64,000 nt of DNA from contig NZ_CP096258.1 in NCBI RefSeq assembly GCF_023205015.1, positions 1,922,001 through 1,986,000 on the forward strand. The letters run 5' to 3'. Shown piece by piece: positions 26,897-35,006 of this stretch. How positions within the stretch are numbered: position 1 is the first letter of the stretch; each line of letters begins with the position of its first letter. The notes under the pieces are model-generated. The model had not been told where the DNA came from. It did no database searches and saw nothing but the letters and a program-made list of their open reading frames with translations. The DNA comes from Providencia rettgeri. GTDB lineage: Bacteria > Pseudomonadota > Gammaproteobacteria > Enterobacterales > Enterobacteriaceae. Position numbers and translations under genes: made by a program.

Positions 26897-27550
26897 GTGA
26901 AAAAAATAATTGGCGGTACTTTTGTGCTACTGCTACTTGCAGGTTGTTCAAGCGAGCCAGATAGGCCTGTAACAAAACAGCGGATGTTAGAGCCTACAGG
27001 GCCAATAACAGCACAAAATACGGCATTCCCAAGAACGCCTTTTGATGAGTTTATTCGTGAGTCTGCGGCTCGTTATAGTGTTGATGAAGCTTTAATTAGA
27101 GCGATTATTGAGGTCGAATCCAACTTTAGGCCTGAAGTTGTCAGTAAATCCAATGCAATAGGTTTGATGCAGATTAAAGCTTCGACAGCGGGGCGTGACG
27201 CATACCGTTATCAGGGGAAGTCGGGAGAGCCGAGTTCTCGTGACCTAAAAGATCCACAAAAAAATATTGATATTGGTACAACTTATATTCGTATTTTAAG
27301 GGAACAACACCTTGCTGGAATAAGCCACCCTCAGACATTATATTATGCAACGGTTGTCGCATATGTGAACGGGGCGGGGGCATTATTAAGAACATTTGAT
27401 AACGATAAAGGCCGTGCAATTGCGATGATTAACAGCTTATCACCGGAAGAATTTTATCAGCATGTACAAACAAAGCACCCTGCACCGCAAGCCCCGCGCT
27501 ATTTGTGGAAAGTTAAAAATGCTTACAATGCATTAGCGATGTCTTATTGA
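26897..27550 (+). CDS. emtA: membrane-bound lytic transglycosylase EmtA (MltE)
   Basis: A ~217-residue lipoprotein. GTG 26897 begins MKKIIGGTFVLLLLAGCSS, with the lipobox LAGC placing the lipid-modified Cys near residue 16. AGAGGA lies about 7 bases before it, so I prefer it to the frame opening at 26849. The SLT domain shows the catalytic Glu in IIEVESNFRPEV, then SKSNAIGLMQIKAST and VAYVNGAGALLRTF, ending HPAPQAPRYLWKV as in E. coli MltE. EmtA cleaves peptidoglycan internally at the outer-membrane face. Its last 7 bp overlap the convergent marC end. Confidence 0.9.
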   Translation: MKKIIGGTFVLLLLAGCSSEPDRPVTKQRMLEPTGPITAQNTAFPRTPFDEFIRESAARYSVDEALIRAIIEVESNFRPEVVSKSNAIGLMQIKASTAGRDAYRYQGKSGEPSSRDLKDPQKNIDIGTTYIRILREQHLAGISHPQTLYYATVVAYVNGAGALLRTFDNDKGRAIAMINSLSPEEFYQHVQTKHPAPQAPRYLWKVKNAYNALAMSY

Positions 27551-28248
27551 TATTCTTTCATTAAATGTGGGAGCTGCGCGACAATTTCAACAATACCGTT
27601 GATAACAAATTGCACTCCCATACAGATTAATAAGAACCCCATTACCCGAGCGATCGCATCAATACCACTATTACCTAACCATCTCATAATTGAAGTTGCA
27701 CCTTTTAAACCAATCCAAACGATAAGACTAGCAATAAAAAAGGTGATCACGGGGGCGATTTTTAAAACCCATGGAGCAAAGCTCACATTACCTTGTAATG
27801 ATGCTGTGGAGCTGATGATCATGGCGATAGTACCAGGGCCGGCAGTACTTGGCATTGCGAGGGGAACAAAGGCAATACTAGGGGATTCTTGGCGCTTTTT
27901 GGGAACATTTGGGTCATCAAGGGCATTAGTCGTCGGGTCTTCCCCAACATCACTACTAGGAAACAGCATACCAAAGCCAATAAATGCCACAATTAATCCA
28001 CCTGCAATTCTAAGCCCCGGTATTGATATTCCGAATGTATTCATGACTAATTGGCCCGCGTAAAAAGCGATAGTCATAATTGCGAATACATAAATAGAAG
28101 CGAGTAATGATTGATGGTCACGCTGTTCTTTTGTCATATTAGCAGAAATGCTTAACATGACCGCAATAGCAGTTAAAGGGTTGGCTAGAGGAAGTAGTAG
28201 CACAAGACCAATACCAACGGCTTGAAATAACTCAAAAAAATTTGTCAT
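27544..28248 (-). CDS. marC: MarC-family inner membrane protein
   Basis: A 234-residue protein with about six helices. VLLLPLANPLTAIAVML near the start, YAGQLVMNTFGISIPGLRIAGGLIVAFIGFGMLFP, IAFVPLAMPSTAGPGTIAMIIS and ARVMGFLLICMGVQFVINGI all match E. coli MarC. The central loop (residues ~100-125) is charged and variable. The function is unknown; the old link to multiple antibiotic resistance is not supported for marC itself. It converges on emtA with a 7-bp overlap of the coding ends. Confidence 0.9.
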   Translation of the reverse strand: MTNFFELFQAVGIGLVLLLPLANPLTAIAVMLSISANMTKEQRDHQSLLASIYVFAIMTIAFYAGQLVMNTFGISIPGLRIAGGLIVAFIGFGMLFPSSDVGEDPTTNALDDPNVPKKRQESPSIAFVPLAMPSTAGPGTIAMIISSTASLQGNVSFAPWVLKIAPVITFFIASLIVWIGLKGATSIMRWLGNSGIDAIARVMGFLLICMGVQFVINGIVEIVAQLPHLMKEYQ

Positions 28249-28707
28249 GGAAGTTCGATTCCAGCTCCTGATTAATGAAAATAAAGCGCCTTATCTCAAA
28301 TGATAGCAAAATTTCTTATAGATCTGTAGGTTAGCATTTATATCTAGTGAGACACTTTATGGAGGTAGGTGGTTACGATACTGAAGAATAAGGATTGATA
28401 TCATTTATTAGCTTATAGATAATTGAAGTTGTTCACATTAACTGTGGATAACAAGGGCTTTCATCTGTGAATAACTTGTATTATCTATTAAATAACAATG
28501 AGATATGATGTTGTGGCAAAAGTATTCAATTTTTACAGGCAAAAAAAAACCTTTTTATAGGGGATAAAAAGGTTAAGGGCATTTAGTAACAGGTTGTCTT
28601 TAAGTTGATATGGGATTTATTATATCTGCTGCAATGTTATTTACTGATAATTTATGTAAATTCATTAAAAGAATTCAATGTAACAGACGACCAAAGAGTA
28701 AAAAAAT
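28249..28707. other. 459-bp intergenic region between marC and fosA-type gene
   Basis: This region holds the marC promoter area, an AT-rich stretch with no credible coding frame, and a strong leftward-facing terminator at 28541-28574. To the right of that hairpin, on the minus strand, a TATAAT-like -10 at 28619-28624 could drive a ~70-nt transcript that ends at it. See the separate finding. Confidence 0.5.
28541..28574 (-). terminator. orphan leftward Rho-independent terminator
   Basis: Arms AACCTTTTTAT and ATAAAAAGGTT enclose a 5-base loop. Read on the minus strand they are followed by nine T. No annotated minus-strand gene lies to its right before the plus-strand fosA-type gene at 28708. 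Confidence 0.7.
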
Positions 28708-29121
28708 ATGTTAAACGGAATCAACCATTTAACTTTAGCTGTAACTAATCTAGATAAAAGTATTGGTTTTTATCAATCACTACTTGGTATGACGTTACAT
28801 GCGAGTTGGAAAAAGGGCGCCTATATCTCCTGTGGCGATTTATGGTTATGTTTATCATTAGATACAACTCGCCAATTTTCGTCCCCAGAAAAAACGGATT
28901 ACACACACTATGCCTTTAACGTTGATGCGAAAGACTTTCTTATCGTTGTTGATAGGCTAATGCAAGCGAATGTTATTGTCTGGAAAGAAAATAAAAGTGA
29001 AGGAAATTCTTTTTATTTTCTTGATCCTGATGGCCACAAATTAGAATTACATGTAGGCGGTTTATTGCAACGCTTAAAGAGTTGCCAAGAAAAACCGTAT
29101 GAGGAAATGAAATTTTATTAA
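28708..29121 (+). CDS. fosA: FosA-family fosfomycin resistance glutathione transferase
   Basis: A 137-residue glyoxalase/VOC-fold protein closely resembling FosA: NHLTLAVTNLDKSI, GAYISCGDLWLCLS, TDYTHYAF, NKSEGNSFYFLDPDGHKLELHVG. The three Mn2+ ligands are present (His7, His67, Glu113), as are the K+-loop residues in NKSEGNS. FosA enzymes add glutathione to fosfomycin in the cytosol. It has its own promoter region and no mobile element beside it, so it looks like a chromosomal gene of this lineage. The substrate is inferred from conserved active-site residues and not proved. Confidence 0.87.
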   Translation: MLNGINHLTLAVTNLDKSIGFYQSLLGMTLHASWKKGAYISCGDLWLCLSLDTTRQFSSPEKTDYTHYAFNVDAKDFLIVVDRLMQANVIVWKENKSEGNSFYFLDPDGHKLELHVGGLLQRLKSCQEKPYEEMKFY

Positions 29122-29224
29122 AAAGAGTTATGGATTTCTTTACAAAGGATTTTTAGTTTTAAAAATAGCTTTACGCAGAGTTGTATATCCTATTTTCAGT
29201 TAATTTTGAATAATAGGAAAAAAA

Positions 29225-29623
29225 ATGAAAAAACTCATAGCAACATTAGCTGGGGCGTTTATGCTATTAGTTTTGGCATTTGCCATGTTACTAATCATTT
29301 TTCCTCAGCAGTGGAAACAAAGTATTTATCCAAGTTTATCTCAAGTATTGCCTGCATCGCTCAGTACTGTCTTGCCGCAAGGTTTAGCAAGTAATAATAT
29401 TTGTGATAGCTTGGAAGATAATTTGCAAAGTTTTGCTGACTATTTAAAAGTTAATCAAGACGTTGTAGATATTAAAGGCATGAATAGCTTAGATGAACAG
29501 TTAGCGAATATCCAAGCTCGAATCGATGCAATGCCAAGTGATGTGCGGAATTTAGTTTGCCAACAGGAATATAGTAAGTTAGAAGGCTTAAAAAGTGTCT
29601 TTTCATTAGGTCCCACTAACTAA
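29225..29623 (+). CDS. membrane-anchored or exported protein of unknown function
   Basis: A 132-residue protein with a hydrophobic N terminus (MKKLIATLAGAFMLLVLAFAMLLIIFP), either an uncut signal anchor or a signal peptide. The rest is a mostly helical domain with two cysteines (ICDSLE and LVCQQEY) that could form a disulfide if periplasmic. I do not recognise a family beyond a loose likeness to small DUF5339-type proteins. It stands between the fosA-type gene and a methyltransferase-like gene, with a gap of ~100 bp on each side. Confidence 0.6.
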   Translation: MKKLIATLAGAFMLLVLAFAMLLIIFPQQWKQSIYPSLSQVLPASLSTVLPQGLASNNICDSLEDNLQSFADYLKVNQDVVDIKGMNSLDEQLANIQARIDAMPSDVRNLVCQQEYSKLEGLKSVFSLGPTN

Positions 29624-29726
29624 TTATTTTTGCTATTAATATTACTCCTCTACATATTCTTCCACTCAAATTTATCTATTCAATTATGATATGCTAATAG
29701 CAACATTTTGGCTTGCAGGTAACATA

Positions 29727-30176
29727 ATGAATATATTTAAATTGCCATTATTGAATTGGTTAGTTGCTAATGGGATAGCGGTTTATTTTCTTTTTAGACA
29801 AGGGCTTTTAGACTGGACGTTTTCTGGTTGGATGGGAATTTTAGGTATCTTAGTGGCGCTTGAAAGTGTAAGTTGGGTTGTGGCGAGTCTTTATTATTTT
29901 TATAAACATAAAACATCACCAAATCCTACTGTAAAGGCAACGCATTTAGTGACTAATGGGCCCTATCGATTTTCACGTAATCCAATGTATTTAGCTTTTA
30001 CATCAATGAGCTTAGCTTTAGCTTTTTTCTCGCACTCTCCTTATTTTTTGGTAGCAGGTTTGGTCTTTTGGTTAATTACCGATCTGTACACTATTCCCCA
30101 AGAAGAACGCTTTTTAGCGGAAAGATTCACTGAAGAGTGGGAGCGTTATCGCAAGCAGACACGACGTTGGCTATAA
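29727..30176 (+). CDS. isoprenylcysteine carboxyl methyltransferase / PEMT-like membrane protein
   Basis: A 149-residue protein with about four membrane helices and the family signature of ICMT/phospholipid methyltransferase-like proteins: LVTNGPYRFSRNPMYLAF near residue 75-90 and the C-terminal EERFLAERFTEEWERYRKQTRRWL. Those segments bind S-adenosylmethionine in characterised relatives. Bacterial members mostly lack a known substrate. I prefer ATG 29727 because GCAGGT lies just upstream; ATG 29691 would add 12 residues. It is monocistronic. Confidence 0.75.
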   Translation: MNIFKLPLLNWLVANGIAVYFLFRQGLLDWTFSGWMGILGILVALESVSWVVASLYYFYKHKTSPNPTVKATHLVTNGPYRFSRNPMYLAFTSMSLALAFFSHSPYFLVAGLVFWLITDLYTIPQEERFLAERFTEEWERYRKQTRRWL

Positions 30177-30536
30177 TTACTGAAGAATTCATTGTATCCA
30201 GTGGATCGCATTGGTATTCACTTTCTTTCGCAAAAAAAGAGAAACTATTTCCTGTATTAGATAGCTTATTTGCCATTTAATCGGGAAGGTATTGATTTTT
30301 CATATGAAGAATAACAATTAGCGGCTTTACGCTATCGCCATAAAATAGGTCTGTGTTATCATTAGTAATTGAGTTACTCACGATGTGGGGAAATAGGGCG
30401 CTTAAGTTGTCTATATTTGTGTACATATCTCGCATAGTGAAGTGAGAAATCGTTAGTAACGTATTGATTTATAACTTTGGAATAATCAAGCAAGTGATCT
30501 GGCGTGTGGGTCACCACTGCTGATAAGGATTTTTTA
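30177..30536. other. 360-bp region upstream of thrS
   Basis: This should hold the thrS promoter and its translational operator, which in E. coli is a tRNA-like leader bound by ThrRS. The last ~60 bases before thrS contain TGGGTCACCACTGC and the AAGGA ribosome site, but I cannot draw the operator fold with confidence. The stretch 30178-30279 reads in one frame like a protein tail (WYSLSFAKKEKLFPVLDSLF) with no start, so it may be a decayed gene end. Confidence 0.4.
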
Positions 30537-32465
30537 ATGCCTGTTATTACTCTTCCTGATGGAAGTCAGCGTCAGTTTGAGCATCCCGTTTCAGTGATGG
30601 ATGTTGCTCGTGACATCGGAGCGGGTTTAGCTAAAGCCTGTATCGCGGGTCGAATTAATGGTGAACGTGTTGATGCATGTGAAATAATTGAACATGATGC
30701 AAACGTGTCCATTATTACGAGCAAGGATGAAGACGGACTCGAAATTATTCGTCACTCTTGTGCTCACCTGTTAGGCCATGCCATCAAGCAATTATGGCCA
30801 AATACGAAAATGGCGATTGGGCCTACTATCGACAATGGTTTTTACTATGATGTCGATTTAGACCACATGCTGACGCAGGAAGACTTGGAAAAGCTTGAAA
30901 AGCGTATGCTTGAGCTTGCCAAAACAGATTATGAAGTGGTGAAAAAACGTGTTTCTTGGAGTGAAGCTCGTGAAACTTTCGTTGCCCGTGGCGAAGACTA
31001 TAAAGTTGAAATTTTAGATCAAAACATTAGTCAAGATGACCGCCCTGGTTTATATCATCACGAAGAGTATGTTGATATGTGTCGCGGTCCACACGTACCA
31101 AACATGCGTTTTTGCCACCATTTTAAATTACAGAAAGTGGCTGGCGCATACTGGCGTGGTAACAGCGATAACAAAATGCTGCAACGTATTTACGGCACCG
31201 CATGGGCTGATAAAAAACAATTAGCAGCCTATTTGTTGCGTTTAGAGGAAGCTGCTAAGCGTGACCACCGTAAAATTGGCAAACAATTAGATTTATACCA
31301 TATGCAAGAAGAAGCGCCGGGTATGGCGTTCTGGCATAATGACGGTTGGACAATTTTCCGTGAACTGGAAACCTTTGTACGCACTAAACTGAAAGCCTAT
31401 AATTATCAGGAAGTGAAAGGGCCATTTATGATGGACCGCGTCTTATGGGAAAAAACAGGTCACTGGGATAACTATAAAGATGCCATGTTCACGACGTCAT
31501 CTGAAAACCGTGAATATTGTGTCAAACCAATGAACTGCCCAGGTCACGTACAGATTTTCAACCAAGGTTTGAAATCGTATCGTGACTTACCATTGCGCAT
31601 GGCAGAATTTGGTAGCTGTCACCGTAATGAGCCATCAGGTGCGCTGCATGGTTTAATGCGTGTGCGTGGCTTTACTCAAGATGATGCACATATCTTCTGT
31701 ACTGAAGAACAAATCTTAAGTGAAGTAACTAGTTGTATTGAAATGATTTATGATGTTTATGCAACTTTCGGTTTTGAAAAAATTGTTGTAAAACTATCAA
31801 CCCGCCCTGAAAAACGTATCGGCACTGACGAAATGTGGGACAGAGCGGAAGAAGACTTAGCGAATGCCCTGAAATCAAAAGGTATTGAGTTTGAATACCA
31901 GCCAGGCGAAGGTGCATTTTATGGTCCGAAAATTGAGTTCACGCTGTATGACTGCCTTGACCGTGCATGGCAATGTGGTACTGTCCAGTTAGACTTCTTC
32001 TTGCCGGGCCGTTTAACAGCGTCTTATGTAGGTGAAAATAACGAACGCATCGTTCCTGTAATGATCCACCGTGCAGTGCTAGGTTCACTAGAACGCTTCA
32101 TTGGTATCTTAACAGAAGAGTATGCAGGCTTTTTCCCAACATGGTTAGCACCACAACAAGTGGTCGTAATGAACATTACTGATGGTCAAGCAGACTATGT
32201 TCAAGAATTAGTTAGCAAGCTGCAAAGTGTTGGCATTCGTGCGAAAGCGGACTTACGTAACGAGAAAATCGGCTTTAAGATCCGTGAACACACGCTGCGT
32301 CGCGTCCCTTACATGTTAGTATGTGGTGATAAAGAAGTTGAATCAGGCAAAGTTGCTGTACGTACCCGTCGTGGTAAAGACTTAGGTAGCCTTGATGTCA
32401 ACGAATTCATGACAAAACTGCTCGAAGAGATCCGCAGTCGTCAACTCAATCAGATGGAGGAATAA
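30537..32465 (+). CDS. thrS: threonyl-tRNA synthetase
   Basis: A 642-residue class II aminoacyl-tRNA synthetase, the exact length of the E. coli enzyme. It has an N-terminal TGS domain (MPVITLPDGSQRQFEHPVSVMDVA), a second editing domain with HSCAHLLGHAIKQL and the C-terminal HxxC CRGPHVP region, then the catalytic core with FMMDRVLWEKTGHWDNY, MNCPGHVQIF (Zn-ligand Cys) and the anticodon-binding C terminus. ATG 30537 follows AAGGA at normal spacing. Its stop lies only 3 bp before the first infC, so the two genes are coupled. In enteric bacteria ThrRS represses its own translation. Confidence 0.96.
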   Translation: MPVITLPDGSQRQFEHPVSVMDVARDIGAGLAKACIAGRINGERVDACEIIEHDANVSIITSKDEDGLEIIRHSCAHLLGHAIKQLWPNTKMAIGPTIDNGFYYDVDLDHMLTQEDLEKLEKRMLELAKTDYEVVKKRVSWSEARETFVARGEDYKVEILDQNISQDDRPGLYHHEEYVDMCRGPHVPNMRFCHHFKLQKVAGAYWRGNSDNKMLQRIYGTAWADKKQLAAYLLRLEEAAKRDHRKIGKQLDLYHMQEEAPGMAFWHNDGWTIFRELETFVRTKLKAYNYQEVKGPFMMDRVLWEKTGHWDNYKDAMFTTSSENREYCVKPMNCPGHVQIFNQGLKSYRDLPLRMAEFGSCHRNEPSGALHGLMRVRGFTQDDAHIFCTEEQILSEVTSCIEMIYDVYATFGFEKIVVKLSTRPEKRIGTDEMWDRAEEDLANALKSKGIEFEYQPGEGAFYGPKIEFTLYDCLDRAWQCGTVQLDFFLPGRLTASYVGENNERIVPVMIHRAVLGSLERFIGILTEEYAGFFPTWLAPQQVVVMNITDGQADYVQELVSKLQSVGIRAKADLRNEKIGFKIREHTLRRVPYMLVCGDKEVESGKVAVRTRRGKDLGSLDVNEFMTKLLEEIRSRQLNQMEE

Positions 32466-32468
32466 GGT

Positions 32469-33008
32469 ATTAAAGGCGGAAAAAAACTCCCTACAGCGCG
32501 TCCAAATCGTATTAACGATGAAATTCGTGCAACAGAAATCCGTGTCACTGGTTTAGACGGTGAACAACTTGGCGTAATGAGTGTGCGTGAAGCCCTCTTT
32601 AAAGCAGAAGAAGCTGGTGTCGATTTAGTCGAAATCAGCCCAAATGCCGAGCCGCCAGTTTGTCGTATCATGGACTACGGTAAATATCTTTATGAGAAGA
32701 GTAAATCTCAAAAAGAACAAAAGAAAAAACAAAAAGTTGTTCAAGTGAAGGAAATTAAATTCCGTCCGGGAACAGACGAAGGAGACTACCAAGTTAAACT
32801 ACGTAGTTTAATTCGCTTTTTGGAAGATGGTGACAAAGCTAAAGTAACACTGCGTTTTCGTGGTCGCGAAATGGCTCACCAACAGATTGGCTTAGAAGTG
32901 CTTAACCGCATCAAAACCGATCTGGATGAACTGGCATCAGTTGAATCATTCCCATCAAGGATTGAAGGACGCCAGATGATCATGGTATTGGCACCAAAGA
33001 AAAAATAA
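32469..33008 (+). CDS. infC: translation initiation factor IF-3, copy 1 (divergent copy), AUU start
   Basis: A 179-residue IF-3 beginning at the non-canonical codon ATT at 32469, three bases after the thrS stop and preceded by GGAGGA. The start is fixed by the conserved MKGGK... N terminus; no ATG fits. N and C domains are joined by a lysine-rich linker (KSKSQKEQKKKQK). It differs from the second copy at about 16 positions by my count. Where they differ, this copy often departs from E. coli: REALFKAEEAG for REALEKAEEAG, YGKYLYE for YGKFLYE. AUU starts let IF-3 repress its own translation. A strong hairpin terminator follows. Confidence 0.93.
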   Translation: MKGGKKLPTARPNRINDEIRATEIRVTGLDGEQLGVMSVREALFKAEEAGVDLVEISPNAEPPVCRIMDYGKYLYEKSKSQKEQKKKQKVVQVKEIKFRPGTDEGDYQVKLRSLIRFLEDGDKAKVTLRFRGREMAHQQIGLEVLNRIKTDLDELASVESFPSRIEGRQMIMVLAPKKK

Positions 33009-33429
33009 TTAAGCCAGTCTGGTTATAGCGAAGTCTTGCTAGAGTCTAGCAGCGCTCATTTGGGCGCTGCTTCTCTGTTTTATTCGTAATGAAAAATATT
33101 ATTATCGATGAAAACAATGCCATCTCAGCTAAGACAATCGGCATATTTGGCATCTTGTTATTTGTTTCATTAATGAATGGAAATAATCGTGTCAAAGTGA
33201 TAATTGGCTTCAAAAGCCAAGTTTTCAAATAGTTCAGTACGATTTATTGCAAGATTTACTTGAGTAATCCAGCAAGAAGCATTAAAATCCGCGGTCGAAT
33301 CGCTTTGTTAGCGTATAGTGCATTAAGACAAAGCAAGAATATCGTACATGCGTCAGGCAGTAACTATTGAGTGACGGGTGTATTTGCTTGAGAGAAGCAA
33401 ATCTCTTTATCCAATTGGAGGAATGAAGT
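33009..33429. other. 421-bp spacer between the two infC genes
   Basis: After the copy-1 terminator the region shows no recognisable gene. A 47-codon frame at 33089-33232 has a hydrophobic middle but no ribosome site. The last ~20 bases (TTGGAGGAATGAAGTATT) resemble the thrS-infC junction (ATGGAGGAATAAGGTATT). The duplication therefore seems to have carried the ribosome site and possibly the end of thrS. Confidence 0.5.
33048..33082 (+). terminator. Rho-independent terminator after infC copy 1
   Basis: AGCAGCGC / GCGCTGCT arms with an 8-base loop are followed by a T-rich tail (TCTCTGTTTTATT). It would uncouple copy 1 from copy 2 at least in part. Confidence 0.75.
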
Positions 33430-33969
33430 ATTAAAGGCGGAAAAAGAATCCCAACAACACGTCCAAATCGTATTAATGATGAAATTCGTGTTCCAGAGGT
33501 CCGTTTAACAGGTTTAGACGGTGAACAGTTAGGCATCATGAGCGCACGCGAAGCGCTTGAAAAAGCTGAAGAAGCAGGTGTAGACCTCGTTGAAATCAGC
33601 CCAAATGCTGAACCGCCAGTTTGTCGTATCATGGATTACGGCAAATTCCTTTATGAGAAGAGCAAATCTCAAAAAGAGCAAAAAAAGAAACAAAAAGTTG
33701 TTCAGGTGAAGGAAATTAAATTCCGCCCTGGTACAGATGAAGGTGATTATCAGGTCAAACTACGCAACCTGACTCGCTTTCTGGAAGATGGTGATAAAGC
33801 TAAAGTAACACTGCGTTTTCGTGGTCGTGAAATGGCTCACCAGCAGATTGGTCTGGAAATGCTTAACCGCATCAAAGCTGATCTGGAAGAGCTGGCATCC
33901 GTGGAGTCTTTCCCTTCAAGAATTGAAGGGCGTCAGATGATCATGGTGCTGGCACCGAAGAAGAAATAG
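33430..33969 (+). CDS. infC: translation initiation factor IF-3, copy 2 (canonical copy), AUU start
   Basis: A second complete IF-3 of 179 residues, again starting at ATT (33430), preceded by GGAGGAATGA. It keeps residues typical of enteric IF-3 (REALEKAEEAGVD, YGKFLYEKSKS, RLTGLDGEQLGI). About 91% of residues match copy 1 by my count. IF-3 binds the 30S subunit, keeps ribosomes split and checks the start codon and initiator tRNA. This copy leads directly into rpmI-rplT as in other enterics. It is likely the ancestral-position gene in function, though the order of duplication cannot be told from sequence alone. Confidence 0.95.
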   Translation: MKGGKRIPTTRPNRINDEIRVPEVRLTGLDGEQLGIMSAREALEKAEEAGVDLVEISPNAEPPVCRIMDYGKFLYEKSKSQKEQKKKQKVVQVKEIKFRPGTDEGDYQVKLRNLTRFLEDGDKAKVTLRFRGREMAHQQIGLEMLNRIKADLEELASVESFPSRIEGRQMIMVLAPKKK

Positions 33970-34064
33970 TTAGGCCTGCAAGTAATATTCGTTTATAGCA
34001 ATATAGATGTTATTCGCCTAATTAATTCGTAGTTAATCACAATGCGAAGTTGGAAATAAAAGAA

Positions 34065-34262
34065 ATGCCAAAGATTAAAACTGTACGTGGCGCAGCAAAG
34101 CGCTTTAAAAAAACTGCAGGCGGTGGCTTTAAGCGTAAGCATGCAAACCTTCGTCATATCCTGACTAAAAAGTCAACTAAGCGTAAACGCCATTTACGTC
34201 CGAAAGGAATGGTATCTAAGGGCGATCTGGGTCTGGTAGTAGCCTGCCTGCCTTACGCATAA
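34065..34262 (+). CDS. rpmI: 50S ribosomal protein L35
   Basis: A 65-residue basic protein starting [17 protein letters not shown] and ending LVVACLPYA, the standard length and sequence pattern of L35. ATG 34065 is the family start; the in-frame TTG 15 bases upstream is not used. It lies in the infC-rpmI-rplT cluster, where L20 normally represses rpmI and rplT translation by binding the mRNA in this leader region. Confidence 0.97.
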
Positions 34263-34307
34263 GTAAACAATTTAGTTAATTAAGATAAAAGACGATAGGA
34301 GATAGCT

Positions 34308-34664
34308 ATGGCTCGCGCAAAACGTGGTGTAATCGCACGTGCACGTCACAAAAAAATTCTGAAGCAGGCGAAAGGTTACTATGGTGCACGTTCACGTGTT
34401 TACCGCGTAGCGTTTCAGGCGGTAATCAAAGCTGGTCAATACGCTTACCGTGACCGCCGTCAACGTAAACGTCAGTTCCGTCAACTGTGGATCGCACGTA
34501 TTAACGCTGCGGCTCGTCAGAATGGCCTGTCTTACAGCCGTTTCATCAATGGCTTGAAAAAAGCTTCAATTGAAATCGACCGTAAGATTTTAGCAGACAT
34601 CGCAGTTTTCGATAAAGCAGCATTCACTGCTTTAGTAGAAAAAGCGAAAGGCGCTTTAGCTTAA
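34308..34664 (+). CDS. rplT: 50S ribosomal protein L20
   Basis: A 118-residue protein with the L20 pattern: MARAKRGVIARARHKKILKQAKGYYGARSR, the basic helix FRQLWIARINAAARQNGLSYSRFINGLKKA and KILADIAVFD. ATG 34308 has AGGAGAT just upstream. L20 is needed early in 50S assembly and is the autogenous repressor of this operon in E. coli. Confidence 0.97.
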   Translation: MARAKRGVIARARHKKILKQAKGYYGARSRVYRVAFQAVIKAGQYAYRDRRQRKRQFRQLWIARINAAARQNGLSYSRFINGLKKASIEIDRKILADIAVFDKAAFTALVEKAKGALA

Positions 34665-34674
34665 TTGTTTGCTT

Positions 34675-34703
34675 GAAAAGAGGAGGGTAACTTCCTCTTT
34701 TCA
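34675..34703 (+). terminator. hairpin after rplT, probable terminator
   Basis: GAAAAGAGGA / TCCTCTTTTC arms with a short loop, 10 bp after the rplT stop. The T residues fall inside the right arm and only a few follow. Confidence 0.6.
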
Positions 34704-34759
34704 TTTATAGTGATTTGTGTTAATACTTTAGATACAGTCAGTTATTGAGAGTTCGCTAC

Positions 34760-34804
34760 ATGCATTCTGTTATTTTTCGTTTCTTTTTTTACTTTAGCAC
34801 CTGA
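34760..34804 (+). CDS. pheM: pheST operon leader peptide PheM
   Basis: The 14-residue peptide reads [14 protein letters not shown], with five Phe codons. It is nearly the E. coli PheM sequence ([14 protein letters not shown]). Ribosome stalling on the Phe codons when charged tRNA-Phe is low prevents formation of the downstream terminator, so pheS and pheT are transcribed. The terminator lies 50 bp further on, as required by this model. Confidence 0.95.
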   Translation: [14 protein letters not shown]

Positions 34805-34854
34805 ATCTCGGGGGCTTGTGCGCGTAAATAGAAAGAAGAAATGAAAGATTACGC

Positions 34855-34880
34855 TAAAGCCTCCTTAGGGAGGCTTTTCT
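34855..34880 (+). terminator. phe attenuator (terminator of the pheM leader)
   Basis: AAAGCCTCC-TTA-GGGAGGCTTTT followed by CTGTTT forms a compact Rho-independent terminator between pheM and pheS. It is the conditional stop in attenuation of pheST. Confidence 0.9.
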
Positions 34881-35006
34881 GTTTCTAGTTTTAGGTTAAG
34901 TACAGTAAAATCAGTTAAGTATTCATTCATTACCAAATGGAATGTGAAGCTTAATATATATAGTGAATAACTAGCAAAAAGACCAATTGGTCATAAAGGG
35001 GAAACA

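Noticed and set aside
30178..30279. Protein-like tail (WYSLSFAKKEKLFPVLDSLF) before thrS
   Set aside because: No start codon, no upstream continuation and no recognised family; it is mentioned only as a possible decayed gene end.
33046..33232. Small frames on both strands in the infC spacer
   Set aside because: No ribosome site, no family likeness, and one overlaps the terminator.
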